Made by a program: the position numbers and the translations under genes
Shown here: piece after piece, positions 37,901 to 49,490 of the stretch
How positions within the stretch are numbered: the stretch's first letter is position 1
How the letters are laid out: the number at the start of each line of letters is the position of its first letter
From: Notospermus geniculatus
Lineage: Eukaryota > Nemertea > Pilidiophora > Heteronemertea > Lineidae
NCBI GenBank assembly: GCA_002633025.1
Contig: NMRB01000032.1
Coordinates: 395,932 to 459,931 of the forward strand
Length of the DNA: 64,000 nucleotides
Direction: 5' to 3'
Notes under the pieces: generated by a model
Seen by the model: only the letters and a program-made list of their open reading frames with translations
What the model was told of the DNA's origin: nothing
Database searches by the model: none

Positions 37901-40643
37901 ACAGACTTTCTCCTTGTGCAAATAGACACAAGAATATGATGTACGTGTTCAATTAGGGAGGTGTATCTACTGCACCTTGGGCATCACCAGCCATTCATCT
38001 CCCATGGAACCTCTCTATCAAGAACACCCTTGAAACCGACAATATGCTCTCCTTAATTGAGAGGTTTCTATTCTTGATAACAAAAGTCAAGATCAATAGA
38101 AATAAAATGTCAGTTTGGGAGTGAAGTTGGTGCCCTGAATAGAGAGATGTCCACACAGAGGGTGTCATGAAATTGAAAATGATGAGTTGTACATGTATGA
38201 GTCTCGTCAAACATCCATGGCCCTTCTGCAAGAAAATAGTGCTCCTTGGAAGAAATATAAACTATGACCAATTTACGAGTGCAACCGAATCCTACCTAAT
38301 CTTCAATCACAAACAAAGCACAACATCACAATAATGTGCATAAAACAAACCCAGCAACCAAAAGGCCCATGCCGAAACTGGATACTTGATCCAATTTGAA
38401 AAGCAAAGCAAAACTGCCAAGTACGTATGAAGCACATCATGTTTCTGAAAACGCTTTCACACAAATTTTGCTTAAATGTGGATGTAGATATGTATGCGAT
38501 TCTTTGGGGACTTCTTTTCATACCATTCTTAATATTTGTTTCCATATTCACCAAGAACTTGTTTATTTTTCCATTTGCAACAAATTTCTTTCATCGTTTT
38601 AAAATGCATTATAGTTTTGGGGCTGGAGTGAGGTTCAGTGGACAATCTCGTAGCGATTAGTACAGGAAAAATGGTTTACGATAATGTACCTATGCAATGC
38701 CTCTGCGAGTATGAACACAGTTGTGGGAGGGGATAGGGGGAATCCAGGACATATGATCCATTTTTCATGGGACTGTTAACTTGTCATCATGAAAAAATAA
38801 GACTTGGGCATCCTCGGGAAAAAATGCGACCTGTGCTTCGTCACCTAGAATGTAAATATGGGATGGTATGAACAGATGAGAAAAAAAGGTCAAATGAAGG
38901 TCTCAGGGCAAGTGGAGTGACCAATCAGAGCATTTCTATTTTCTAATGATTACTTGATTATGGACAAAAGGTGCTACTGGTGAGATAGGAACATAAATCT
39001 AAAGCCTTTACTTTACAAGAGGTAAGGACACTTCCAGCTTCCAAGAATCTCAAATTTATTTAAAACTGCAGGCCGAATTTAGGGGAAATGGTCAGTTGTA
39101 ACTTGTCTATCCGTTCATATGTAAGGAAAGTACGAACAAAAACTGGATTTTTTCATGTGTTAGGATTTCTCCACATTCACATCATGCCAGACCAATCAAA
39201 CTGATCACTCACCTGACACACTGTTCCCTGATCCATTATTATTGGTAATATCACTTGGTTGCTCCTGGAAATTCTCGCCAAGTCTGTCTTCGACCACTGG
39301 ACTGACTTGTTTGCTACTGTCACAACTGGGCATGCTCTCAACACAGGAAGATGAAGATGTATCATCAGGCGTCTGCACCAGTGGAAGCTTTTCAACATAT
39401 TCCCGTGTTAGCGACTGTTTGTTTACGTCCGATATTTTCTCGTCATGAACATGAACATGAACATGCACATGAAATTTATCATTCATTAACTGATGCTGGA
39501 CTTGACTTACAATGTCTGAGGTAGCTAGGCCGCGTTGCGGCGAGGGGCGTAGCTCCCGATCACCAGATACACTGGAAGCCCTAGAACTCCGCAAACTCCC
39601 ACTCCTGTTGTATTTCTTGAGCACACTGAATGCACGGTCTACATCCTCTGCTTCGCTGAACTGATCTAAGTCAATGTCTAAATTACTAAAATCAGGCTCC
39701 TTCGCTAGCACTTGTATTTTATCATCCATGTCTGCCATTTCATCTTTCAGGGCGGCTAATTCACGCTCGATTTTGTCAAAATAACTACTGAAAGACGGCG
39801 ATGACTCTCCATCACCGAAAATGTCACTATCTGTCGTCTCGATACCTGAATACTCATTATAATCTGATATTTGTCTATTGAATAAAAAATCCGCATCTGA
39901 CGTGCTTCGTACTTTTCTCCTCCTAGATATTGGTGAGCTATTTTCTGATGAATTCCCGTAACTATGACGTGACCCGGCTGGTTTGTCTGATACCTGCCTA
40001 CGTTGGACATTCGGTAGAAGATCCTCACCCTGTTGGGGGAGTTGACTAAGATTCCCTGGAACTTTCACCTTATCATATGATTGTTCTTTCGAGTCATCAC
40101 AGTTTGGGGCGTACTCGTGCAGTGGAGAATACTGGAAATTGGGATCTCCCGGCAGTCCCGCTGCTTCATATCCAAGGCGATCGGGATCATACCGAAAATT
40201 CTTCTCATATAATGATCCGGGACTGAAATTTCCCATCATCGAAAAATCTCTAGAGATGGTGTCTTGGTTGTCATCTTGTCGTGTATTGTCCACCTCAGAA
40301 AAGTCCGCACTGGCACCACCTGGTGATAGATATTTACTGGCGAAATAGTCCATATAAGATGTTCCAACTGGACTAGGTGAAAGGTCATCATACAGGTCAG
40401 GGGGGTTTTGTCCCTCCTCAGTTGGACGACCGGTATGACCTTGTAAATGCAATCCACGATGCTGACCATACCTCCCGCGGCGTGTGCGAATATTTGGTCC
40501 CTGTGGGACGTTAATTTCTGAGGATGCCGTTCCAGCCAGTCGGCTCGCAGAATTGGCGAATCGGACATTGTCTTTATACTTCTCGTAATATACGGCATAT
40601 TTCTTCGATTTTTCTTCAGATATATGATTTCCCATATTTCCAC
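34961..40643 (-). CDS. OTULIN: OTULIN-like linear-ubiquitin deubiquitinase, 5' end lost in gap
   Basis: OTU cysteine peptidase; vertebrate OTULIN cleaves Met1-linked ubiquitin and restrains LUBAC signalling. Exons 39213-40643 (continues into N), 36688-36806, 36235-36387, 35802-35930, 35418-35690, 34961-35134, all in phase. The C-terminal 280 residues follow OTULIN closely: YAEQEWRGNT, RKIRGDNYCAIRASLFQ (catalytic Cys), LREWSFANRLQR, VKLLMMLHAIDVYED, VPVFVWLMYARDTSPNP, NHLNTVGDSGGLEQVEMF, TLVAEDDRHYN (catalytic His and Asn). It ends VALP, so the C-terminal PDZ-ligand of human OTULIN is absent. At least 477 disordered residues precede the catalytic part, far more than in the 352-residue human protein. 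They include a coiled coil (FDKIERELAALKDEMADMDD), an HV dipeptide run and PDLYDDL, which resembles the PUB-binding PIM. Confidence 0.88.
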
Positions 40644-41448
40644 NNNNNNNNNNNNNNNNNNNNNNNNNNNNNNNNNNNNNNNNNNNNNNNNNNNNNNNNN
40701 NNNNNNNNNNNNNNNNNNNNNNNNNNNNNNNNNNNNNNNNNNNNNNNNNNNNNNNNNNNNNNNNNNNNNNNNNNNNNNNNNNNNNNNNNNNNNNNNNNNN
40801 NNNNNNNNNNNNNNNNNNNNNNNNNNNNNNNNNNNNNNNNNNNNNNNNNNNNNNNNNNNNNNNNNNNNNNNNNNNNNNNNNNNNNNNNNNNNNNNNNNNN
40901 NNNNNNNNNNNNNNNNNNNNNNNNNNNNNNNNNNNNNNNNNNNNNNNNNNNNNNNNNNNNNNNNNNNNNNNNNNNNNNNNNNNNNNNNNNNNNNNNNNNN
41001 NNNNNNNNNNNNNNNNNNNNNNNNNNNNNNNNNNNNNNNNNNNNNNNNNNNNNNNNNNNNNNNNNNNNNNNNNNNNNNNNNNNNNNNNNNNNNNNNNNNN
41101 NNNNNNNNNNNNNNNNNNNNNNNNNNNNNNNNNNNNNNNNNNNNNNNNNNNNNNNNNNNNNNNNNNNNNNNNNNNNNNNNNNNNNNNNNNNNNNNNNNNN
41201 NNNNNNNNNNNNNNNNNNNNNNNNNNNNNNNNNNNNNNNNNNNNNNNNNNNNNNNNNNNNNNNNNNNNNNNNNNNNNNNNNNNNNNNNNNNNNNNNNNNN
41301 NNNNNNNNNNNNNNNNNNNNNNNNNNNNNNNNNNNNNNNNNNNNNNNNNNNNNNNNNNNNNNNNNNNNNNNNNNNNNNNNNNNNNNNNNNNNNNNNNNNN
41401 NNNNNNNNNNNNNNNNNNNNNNNNNNNNNNNNNNNNNNNNNNNNNNNN
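40644..41448. other. Assembly gap (805 N)
   Basis: A run of N that cuts the large N-terminal exon of the OTULIN-like gene. Its start codon should be here or further upstream. ORFs drawn through this gap are meaningless. Confidence 0.99.
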
Positions 41449-44400
41449 TAGAACAACATAAATTTTCAAGGGCTGCCATCTATCAAACTGTTATGGAATT
41501 AATTCTTTGTGCATTGCCTACAGGTTTCATGACAAATCTTGTAATCAAGCTATCTAATGGAGTCTGTCACAATTTTCACAAAGAGTTCCAATAATTTCCG
41601 TCATGGGAATATCCTCGTAGCTTCGGGGCAAATGGAAAGGTCAATCGCTCCCTTGAGAGCAGGTAACAACAGCTTGGGTGTGCCATGCACATACACTGGT
41701 TTACATCATCATGATGAGAAGAGTAGAGGACATCCTTTGTCAATGTCATGTATCAAACACTTCTGAAGGGGGTGCCTCCTGGACCTGGGTTTTGAGAACA
41801 TCCTTTTGTGCCATATGGGGAGGGTGCACCACTTGCACCCCATCACCCTCTGAATCCACATACGGTATGTAATCATCTCTACTCTGATGCACAGAACTCC
41901 TCAAATGTCGCTCATAATTCTCCCTTTTAACAGCAGCAATGGAAATTGCCTAATTTACAATACAGCAGTTAGGGGTTAATAAAGTAGGTAGGGTATGGAC
42001 TCCTATCCATGGAATGCAATCGCCAATCTAGGTCTGCCAGGATCATGTGACGTGACTTACCAACCAGAAACTTGGAGGGTTAACACCCCATTTATCCTGT
42101 TTACAAGTAGGCAACATCATCAGTTCACCTGTAGCTGTGCAATCCTAATCACCACATCAAAGGCAATACTGGCTTGTGCTGGAACATGAACATGAAACTG
42201 GTTTCATGTTCACAGAGATCCAGCCTGGTTGACTGACTTACAGTTCTCTGTCAATGTTTTGCTCCTTCAGAATATGATGACCGCATGTATGGAGGAAAAA
42301 GCTTAGTGATGACTGAATTGTCCTGATAATCAGAGGTCAAAATGGAACTACAGTAGTCAAGATGCTAAATTGCAAATTGCAGGTCAAATCAATGCATAAC
42401 CACGATGACACTTTCTTTCACTATGTCACATCATGATGTCTTCTTCATGGAGATCAGAAATCATATTATCCCAAATCGTAATGGAGCATATTCTACCTCC
42501 TATTTCTTAGCTAATCTCATCTGACTGAATGATGTCTTTATGAAGAGATTCTCTGGTTGGCATGGAAACTAAGGAAACTTCCCAATCTGACACTGAGCAA
42601 GAGAGGCTCCAAGAGCAAGGAACGTTAAGCCTAAGTCTGTAGCCTTCTTTGCGGATGTGATACCAAAATGGTGTAATCAACGACTTGCTGATGGCGAATG
42701 AAAGGCTGACTTGGAGAGGTGAAAGCAGCAAATGATAGAAATTGGCTCCCCTCCTCATCACGTCATACAGAGGGTATTGACATAGTTTCGATAGTTTGTC
42801 AATGTGGAATACAATTTACAACAGGACGCACTTACCAAGTCGCCACATTTTCGTCCCGATTTGCCACTGTGCATGATTCTAATCCAAGTAAAAAATTTAC
42901 AACATACAAGGCTACTTTCCCTCCAATATGTGCAATGCTGAAACAAATGAGTCACTGCGGAGGACAAAACAAGTTTGAATCCAACACTTATCACAAGTAC
43001 TACATGTACTGCACTCACAGCTGTCTCCTGATTTTCATGCAAAGTATAGTACAGTACTGGAGTATCCCCAGGTGAATATTATTGATTGGAAATGTACACA
43101 AGCTCTCAATTTTGAGACCACATACTGCATGACAAGGCCTGAAATCAATACTATCTAAGCACATGTATGAGATACCAAATAAAATAAGGCCATTTTGGTT
43201 ACGTTTTTGCACTGCCCAAAAAGTGCAATGCCCATGATGGCACATTTATGTCAAAAATTATCTCCAAATATTTGGAACAGACAATAAAAGCATGAATATC
43301 GTTTCCTGGTGCTGAGGGCTTGAAACGGTGTTATCTGATGTTCAAGCAAGATCAATAAAAGATGCATGACATCCAAATCTGCGCAACCAGGATGAGTTTT
43401 GCAAATTCAGTAGCGTCACTCATGTCATCAGCCTTCTGCCTTTCAATGCCATGTACTTCAACAACATAATCACACATGAATTGTGCAGCAATCACAAAAG
43501 GCACAACACACCACTTCCTGAAGTCATTGGTTTCAAACACTGCAGTAGGTTAATTACAAACAGTGGCCTGGAAAACTGCTGCTGTTGCACAATATCATTA
43601 AGAGTTGATAAATTGGTAGGCCTATTTATGTCACACATACTACGCTTTCTGTTCCACATAGTATGTGTGGCATAGTTATGTCACACATACTATGCTTTCT
43701 GTTCAACACAAATGATGTAACTAGGATGAGAAAAATGAGCTTTTCCATGGACATTTATACAGGGAAAGTACGTGCATCTAGTACAACTTGAGAGCAAATT
43801 ATGTTTGCAACAAAGTCAATGCAAGTGAAGGCCTATGACTATGTCTCATCCTTCAATGCAAGGTGCTATACATAAACCCTTTTCAAGAAACACTGGGTGC
43901 TATGCAAAAATAGCCTTGATTAGCAATGATAAGCAAAATAATAGACAGAGGATACCTTCCTCCAATACACCAATGGCAATGCCAGAATATCATCAATTTG
44001 CAGACTAAATGGGAAGCCTGTATCTAAATGGGAAGCCTGTGGATATATATATATATTTAGTTATGTATAAGCTCCAGGTAGAATGACAGTTGGCAAAATG
44101 AAGAAGTAATGTTTATACTGCCATGCTTCAATGAACAAAGTAAACATTTTTTCTTTATGAACACTTATGCCAATTTGAAATGTAGGCCTATGGCAGTCCA
44201 ATAATAATAGCATGATCCCTCCTGCCGAGTTCAGTTGAAGCGTAAGAGAGTCATGTGAACTGCTGAATGCTTTTGTAATCACAGTGTAGTCTCTGTGTAC
44301 TTCTTGTCCTGTGTGAATTCTATTCCTTGTCGTATATCCTACATGTTATTAAGTTTACATTCAAACAAGGTGGTTGCAGCAGAAAGACTTAGAATCACCA

Positions 44401-44903
44401 ATCAGGGAAGACATGAAGATGAGTCGGAACTCGAAGGCAACAAACATGACAAAAGTAAAGAAAAAAAATTGCCAAAAATACCCTTGTCCCTGACCTTGTC
44501 CCTGACCTGTTAGTGTTAGTGCCTCATCCTACCTCACATGATGACAACTGAATATGAACTGAAGGCCCTGGCACTGACACATCATGGGATGACATGACAT
44601 GTCATGACGACCAACAACACAAGCCACACCACCAAATTCTCAATGGCAATGCTGATGATGACCAAGTAAGGGCCGACAATGGCAACGACCATGGGAAAGG
44701 CACCGGTGAGGAAGACTGTCCCAGGAAAAACGCCTTGGTGATTGATTTCTATAGCCATGCAGCTTGTAATCCGTCGTCATGGAACAATGAAAGCGGACAC
44801 CTTACATGCAGATAATCTTTCTTGTTACACCGCCGGCGTCCAAAATAATTATGGAAGCCACTCGACACGTAATTAACCAAATAAAACAGCCACTTCGAAG
44901 TGG
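41449..44903. other. Intergenic region upstream of OTULIN
   Basis: No supported exon. It contains a 28-bp direct repeat about 50 bp apart (43627-43654 and 43677-43704), a short direct repeat AAATGGGAAGCCTGT at about 44007 and 44025, an (AT)n tract near 44046-44056, and a 12-bp inverted repeat TGAACATGAAAC / GTTTCATGTTCA near 42189. Confidence 0.4.
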
Positions 44904-45978
44904 AAATAAATACTAGTTTTATAAATTGCACTTACTTCGAGATTTTGATGACATCCAATGGTCATTTGAATTCGAATTTAGCAATATTTCTTGCAAAAAT
45001 CGAGAGAAATTCTTTTTCAAACATCTCAACTCATTTCCATGATTTCCTGCTTTTTCGTACCTTCCCGAGTTGAAGAGTGAATAGCTATTGGATACTCGGC
45101 GGAGGTAATAAGATTCCATTCATTTTATCAGTAACTTGTCAATTATTGAATATATGGAGCGATTCATTAATGATAAATAACTGCTTAGAATTAAATGATA
45201 CAATGTGCTGTCATTTGTTGCTTAACATTGTATTTTTATTGGTGAGCTGGCCTTGAGGCATTCTCACCACTAAAATCATCACACTTTTAAAAGTGGGTCA
45301 ATTTTTCGCCTCCATTTTCTCCTTTTCCATTCACGTAATCTACTGATTATCGACGCAATAGCTAATCATTTGGCATGAAATTGTGTCCCCTGCTAAGCAA
45401 TTTGAATGATATAATCGGCTTGGTGCTTTTTGGACGATTTTTGGACCAAATGACGAGATTATTTAGGATCATTTTCATGCGGGTCCTCTGTCCTCGAGTC
45501 CTATTGTATTGTAGGCATATAGCGGAGCGCCTGTAAAAGGCAGGGGACCAGTGTTGCACAGTAAAAATAGCGTACATCGATCGTTTATGGATGAACTGGG
45601 TCACCTTAAAACGTACAGTAGCATAGCGCCTGTATTCAGGTNAAATAAATACTAGTTTTATAAATTGCACTTACTTCGAGATTTTGATGACATCCAATGG
45701 TCATTTGAATTCGAATTTAGCAATATTTCTTGCAAAAATCGAGAGAAATTCTTTTTCAAACATCTCAACTCATTTCCATGATTTCCTGCTTTTTCGTACC
45801 TTCCCGAGTTGAAGAGTGAATAGCAATTGGATACTCGGCGGAGGTAATAAGATTCCATTCATTTTATCAGTAACTTGTCAATTATTGAATATATGGAGCG
45901 ATTCATTAATGATAAATAACTGCTTAGAATTCAATGATACAATGTGCTGTCATTTGTTGCTTAACATTGTATTTTTAT
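44904..45978. repeat. 336-bp direct duplication around a single-N junction
   Basis: 44904-45239 and 45643-45978 are almost identical (two mismatches noticed). The second copy begins directly after a lone N at 45642. This is the signature of overlapping contigs or haplotypes joined without merging, rather than a biological tandem repeat. 45240-45641 is present only once. Confidence 0.8.
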
Positions 45979-46056
45979 CTTCATTCAATTTTCAACTTAT
46001 GACTCAAATTATTACAGATTATGTCAAACATGACATAGCATTGTACATGTTTGAAA

Positions 46057-48394
46057 ATGGCTGCCTCCACCGCAACCGAACAACAAGCTTCCGAATTTCT
46101 AGAAGATACGGCGTTAGCTGAAGAGGTAGCTAGTTTAGCTTGCTCTGATTTTGTAAATGAATGAATAAACGAACCTTGAAAGTGAACAAACAGCATAGGA
46201 AGGCCTAGGCCTATCAGCCTACCGGTTAGGCCTTAAGGCCTATGTGTACACCCACATAGTCACTCATAGACCCCTTTGCGCTTATCACTATCAGCCCAGG
46301 GCCAGGGTGTAAACATAACCTCGCCCTAGGGGGCCTAATGCATTTGTACAGTTGGCTCCTGTGCTTACCGTCGGCACAATGCACTAGGCCCAAGGTTTGT
46401 TTACACTTGGCTGTAATGGCCGACTTGCGCAAGTGGTCTATTGTGTGATGTGGGCGTGGTGATGTCTGCTGATGACGTCTGACGACAAACATGGGGCCTA
46501 GGCCTGTGCTGTGAGTCATGATTACCGGTAATCAAATTGCTATGGTGATCAGCAGGCAGGCTGGCAGATGTTTGCCAACTTCCACCACTGTGCTGTGACA
46601 CACACTGGCCGTGGGTCTTAGTGGCCTAGCCTAGGTCTACCTGATCCTGATCTGACACTCTGACTCTGTGTCTATCTACTCTCTCCAGGCCTACTACTCT
46701 CTAGCATTTTATTTTGCAATGTCTACTTTTCCTCTTTCAGGAATTGCTTGATGAAGATGATATCCCTGCCCATATCTTGGAAGCTCGTTTCAATGAACTG
46801 AAGCAGCAGGCTGAAGCCTTTAAGCAGTTTAAGGAAAAAGGTCATGGGGTTTACTCGTAAGTTGTTTTCTAAATTCCTGTCAAGGAATACATATGTGGTT
46901 GGGAATTCAGGCATTTTAGCACAAGGGAGAATTCTCTGGGCTCCATCCTTATGTAGTTGTTTCATTTCCTCATACACGTTTTACAGTACAAGTAGGACTC
47001 ACCATTGTTTGTCCATGTCTTTCTAGGACCATAGATGAAGAGAAGAAATTCTTAGAACTGACAACATCAGAGGAGAGGTGTGTTGTACATTTCTTCCACC
47101 CTGACTTCAGGAGATGTGCAATAGTGGATGAGCATCTAAAGGTATGCCTATTGCTAATTTCATGAGCATACAAGATTAACATTTCATATCACAGCTAAAT
47201 GCAGATGTCACAGGTGCCCAAGATTCATACCTCACACCACAGCTAGAATTCTCCTTGGTTCACCTCATGAACAGTACCGGTATTATATTTGTCATATACC
47301 TCCTGCTATTCTAACAGGAAAACTTAACTGATGGAACCAAGCACCCTTTATATATACCTATATATTTAAATGAACCACTAGGACCATGAAGAAGGTACTG
47401 ACTGAACTGGACAAAGGGATCTATCTCTATTTCAGAAATTGGCAAAGAAACATTTCTCTACAAAGTTTGCAAGAATAGATGGGAACACTGCTAAATTTTC
47501 TGTCAACAAGTTAAAGATTTGGCAGCTACCAACAATTCTCTGTTTTGTGGATGCCAAAGTGAAAGACAGGTGAGTCACTGTTGTATTAAAATCTCAGTGT
47601 AGCCACATCGGATAAGATGTGTATTTCATTGTATTGTTCAGAAACTAGACAATGTGCAAGTTGGAACCTCTTGGAAAGACAACTTTTGGATTAACAAATG
47701 GTGTCCTTGAATAAGAGGTGTCCTGATCACAGAGTGAGATGACACAGAGGTCAAAATGAAGGTGTGACAAATTTGGGACTAACTTCAGTGTCCTCCGGGC
47801 AGAGGTGTTCATGTTCCGGGTTCGAATCCCAGGCCATATGGAATTAATCATTCCTGGTTCTTCACGTCCGTTGCATGGGACAGTAGGTGGTGCCTTGTAC
47901 CTAGTGCCTTTGCAAGGACAAGTAAAAGACCCCATCTAAGTGAGGAACACGAGTAGCTTGAGGTGGCCTCTTCCGTACTTACCTGGGTGAGTGATGGCTT
48001 CTTCGGCCCCGACAGAAAAAATATGATACAATACTGTGTTTAGCATATCATTCTATCTTGATTCCAGGGTAGTGGGCTTTGAAGACCTTGGGAATACGGA
48101 CAGCTTCACAACTGAAGCACTGGAGCGGAGACTAGGAAAATCTGGTGAGATAGCTTTATGAACATCCTCAAGAACAACTTTCATTTACACCGTGGACTAA
48201 AGTCTCTTCACCAGTATTGGGGACATAAAGTTATAGCATGGTAGCCAAGAATTGAGTTACTTACCATTTTCTCCATTTCAGATGTGATAACTGTGGAGGA
48301 AATTGACGAGGAGGAAGAGCGAAAGAAAAAGACGATATTTGGATTCAAGAAAAACAAAGCAGCAGATGACGACAGCAGTGACGATGATGATTGA
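46057..48394 (+). CDS. TXNDC9: Thioredoxin domain-containing protein 9 (phosducin-like 3 family)
   Basis: Thioredoxin-fold co-factor of the CCT chaperonin. Exons 46057-46125, 46741-46856, 47027-47141, 47436-47569, 48068-48144, 48282-48394 join in phase to 207 residues (human 226). Landmarks: an N-terminal helix (LDEDDIPAHILEARFNELKQ), FLELTTSEERCVVHFFHPDF, HLKKLAKKHFSTKFARID, LPTILCFVDAKVKDRVVGFE, DLGNTDSFTTEALERRLG, and an acidic tail (ADDDSSDDDD). The thioredoxin CxxC is absent, as in this family. The first exon's donor (gtagct) is weaker than the others. Intron 1 is crowded with TAGGCCTA words; intron 4 carries a SINE. Confidence 0.94.
47790..48006 (+). mobile_element. tRNA-derived SINE in TXNDC9 intron 4
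   Basis: B box GGTTCGAATCC at 47819-47829, a core with GTCCGTTGCATGGGACAGTA, CCTTGTACCTAGTGCCTTTG and GGACAAGTAAAAGACCCC, and a tail GTGAGGAACACGAGTAGCTT. It is the most complete copy of the family in this window. Confidence 0.7.
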
Positions 48395-49490
48395 AACAAC
48401 TAAAGATTCCCACACACAAAAGTTTCATAAGTCACAGTACCATACGATAATAAGCAAGAAGTCAATCTCCAGAATTCACGAATTTTCGACCCCAATCGGG
48501 GTCTTTTTCACAGTACCATACATTACCAGATTTACCACTTTGGGTAAAATGATGCACCTCAGTTGTATCAGAAAGTCTGACTGCATGCATGTTGCCTCAC
48601 CTCCTCAGTTCAAAGATGGACAAAGATAGTGGGAACATTTTCATTTTGAAAGATGCATTCCAAAGTATTACATAATGAAATGATTGTGCCACAATGCATG
48701 TGTTCTTATTTATTATCTTTTTTATTTGTAAGAATAAAATGATTTCTGACAACTTGCCTTTTGGTTAACTAGTATTTCTCGGGGCATATATCGTAAAAGT
48801 CAACTACATCAACTTGGAAATTGGATCACTCGACCAAAGAAAATGGCAGCAATTAGATTTTCAAGGGCAACCAAACTCGCTTAAGCTGTTATAATGTTCA
48901 CTTTCATTGGTTACTCCAAGTGGAGTTGGCATTTAAGGCACCAGTTATTCAATCTAATGCATATAAGTACATATACTATGTAAGTATAGTACTGCTTTTG
49001 TTGCTTGTGAGTAATTCTATTCATCGGAAGGACGGACTTGCCCCAAAAAACAATCAGATCTAATTACAATATTATATAAGGGGTTATATTCATCGAATGT
49101 ACATCAAAATTTATTATTTTTTTCAAATTGGTCCTCAATGCAGCCTTCACTAAAGTATATACATGTACATGTACTCTGAACTGGTAATTGGATGCTGGAA
49201 GTGGAACAGTGGGTTGGTTTCAACTGACTCTAAATCTCAATATGGAGAAAATCCTGAGTAAAATCATGATTTACTAACTACATGTAAAGTCCTCCAAAAT
49301 CGAAGACAACATTAGTCCCTGTTAATCTCTGGAATGGTCTCGGTCTTCCTCCTTCAGGGAGAAACAAGGAAAAAACACTCCTGATTTCACCAGATCTTGA
49401 AAATATTCATCGCTGCTGATCTGTGGAATGGAATGGATGTATTGTGCATAGAAGAAAGACAATCGCTTCAAATCCACTTGAAAAAACTGC
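48395..49490. other. Convergent intergenic region TXNDC9 / HPS5
   Basis: Holds the two 3' UTRs. A small hairpin GACCCCAATCGGGGTC lies near 48490, related to the one at 28990. TTTATT at 49111-49116 reads AATAAA on the minus strand and may end the HPS5 transcript. Confidence 0.4.
48733..48738 (+). terminator. TXNDC9 polyadenylation signal
   Basis: AATAAA about 340 bases after the stop. Confidence 0.6.

Noticed and set aside
40524-41594. Plus-strand and other-frame ORFs crossing the 40.6-41.4 kb gap
   Set aside because: Frame continuity through 805 N is not evidence. Only the minus-strand part up to 40643 has OTULIN-phase support.
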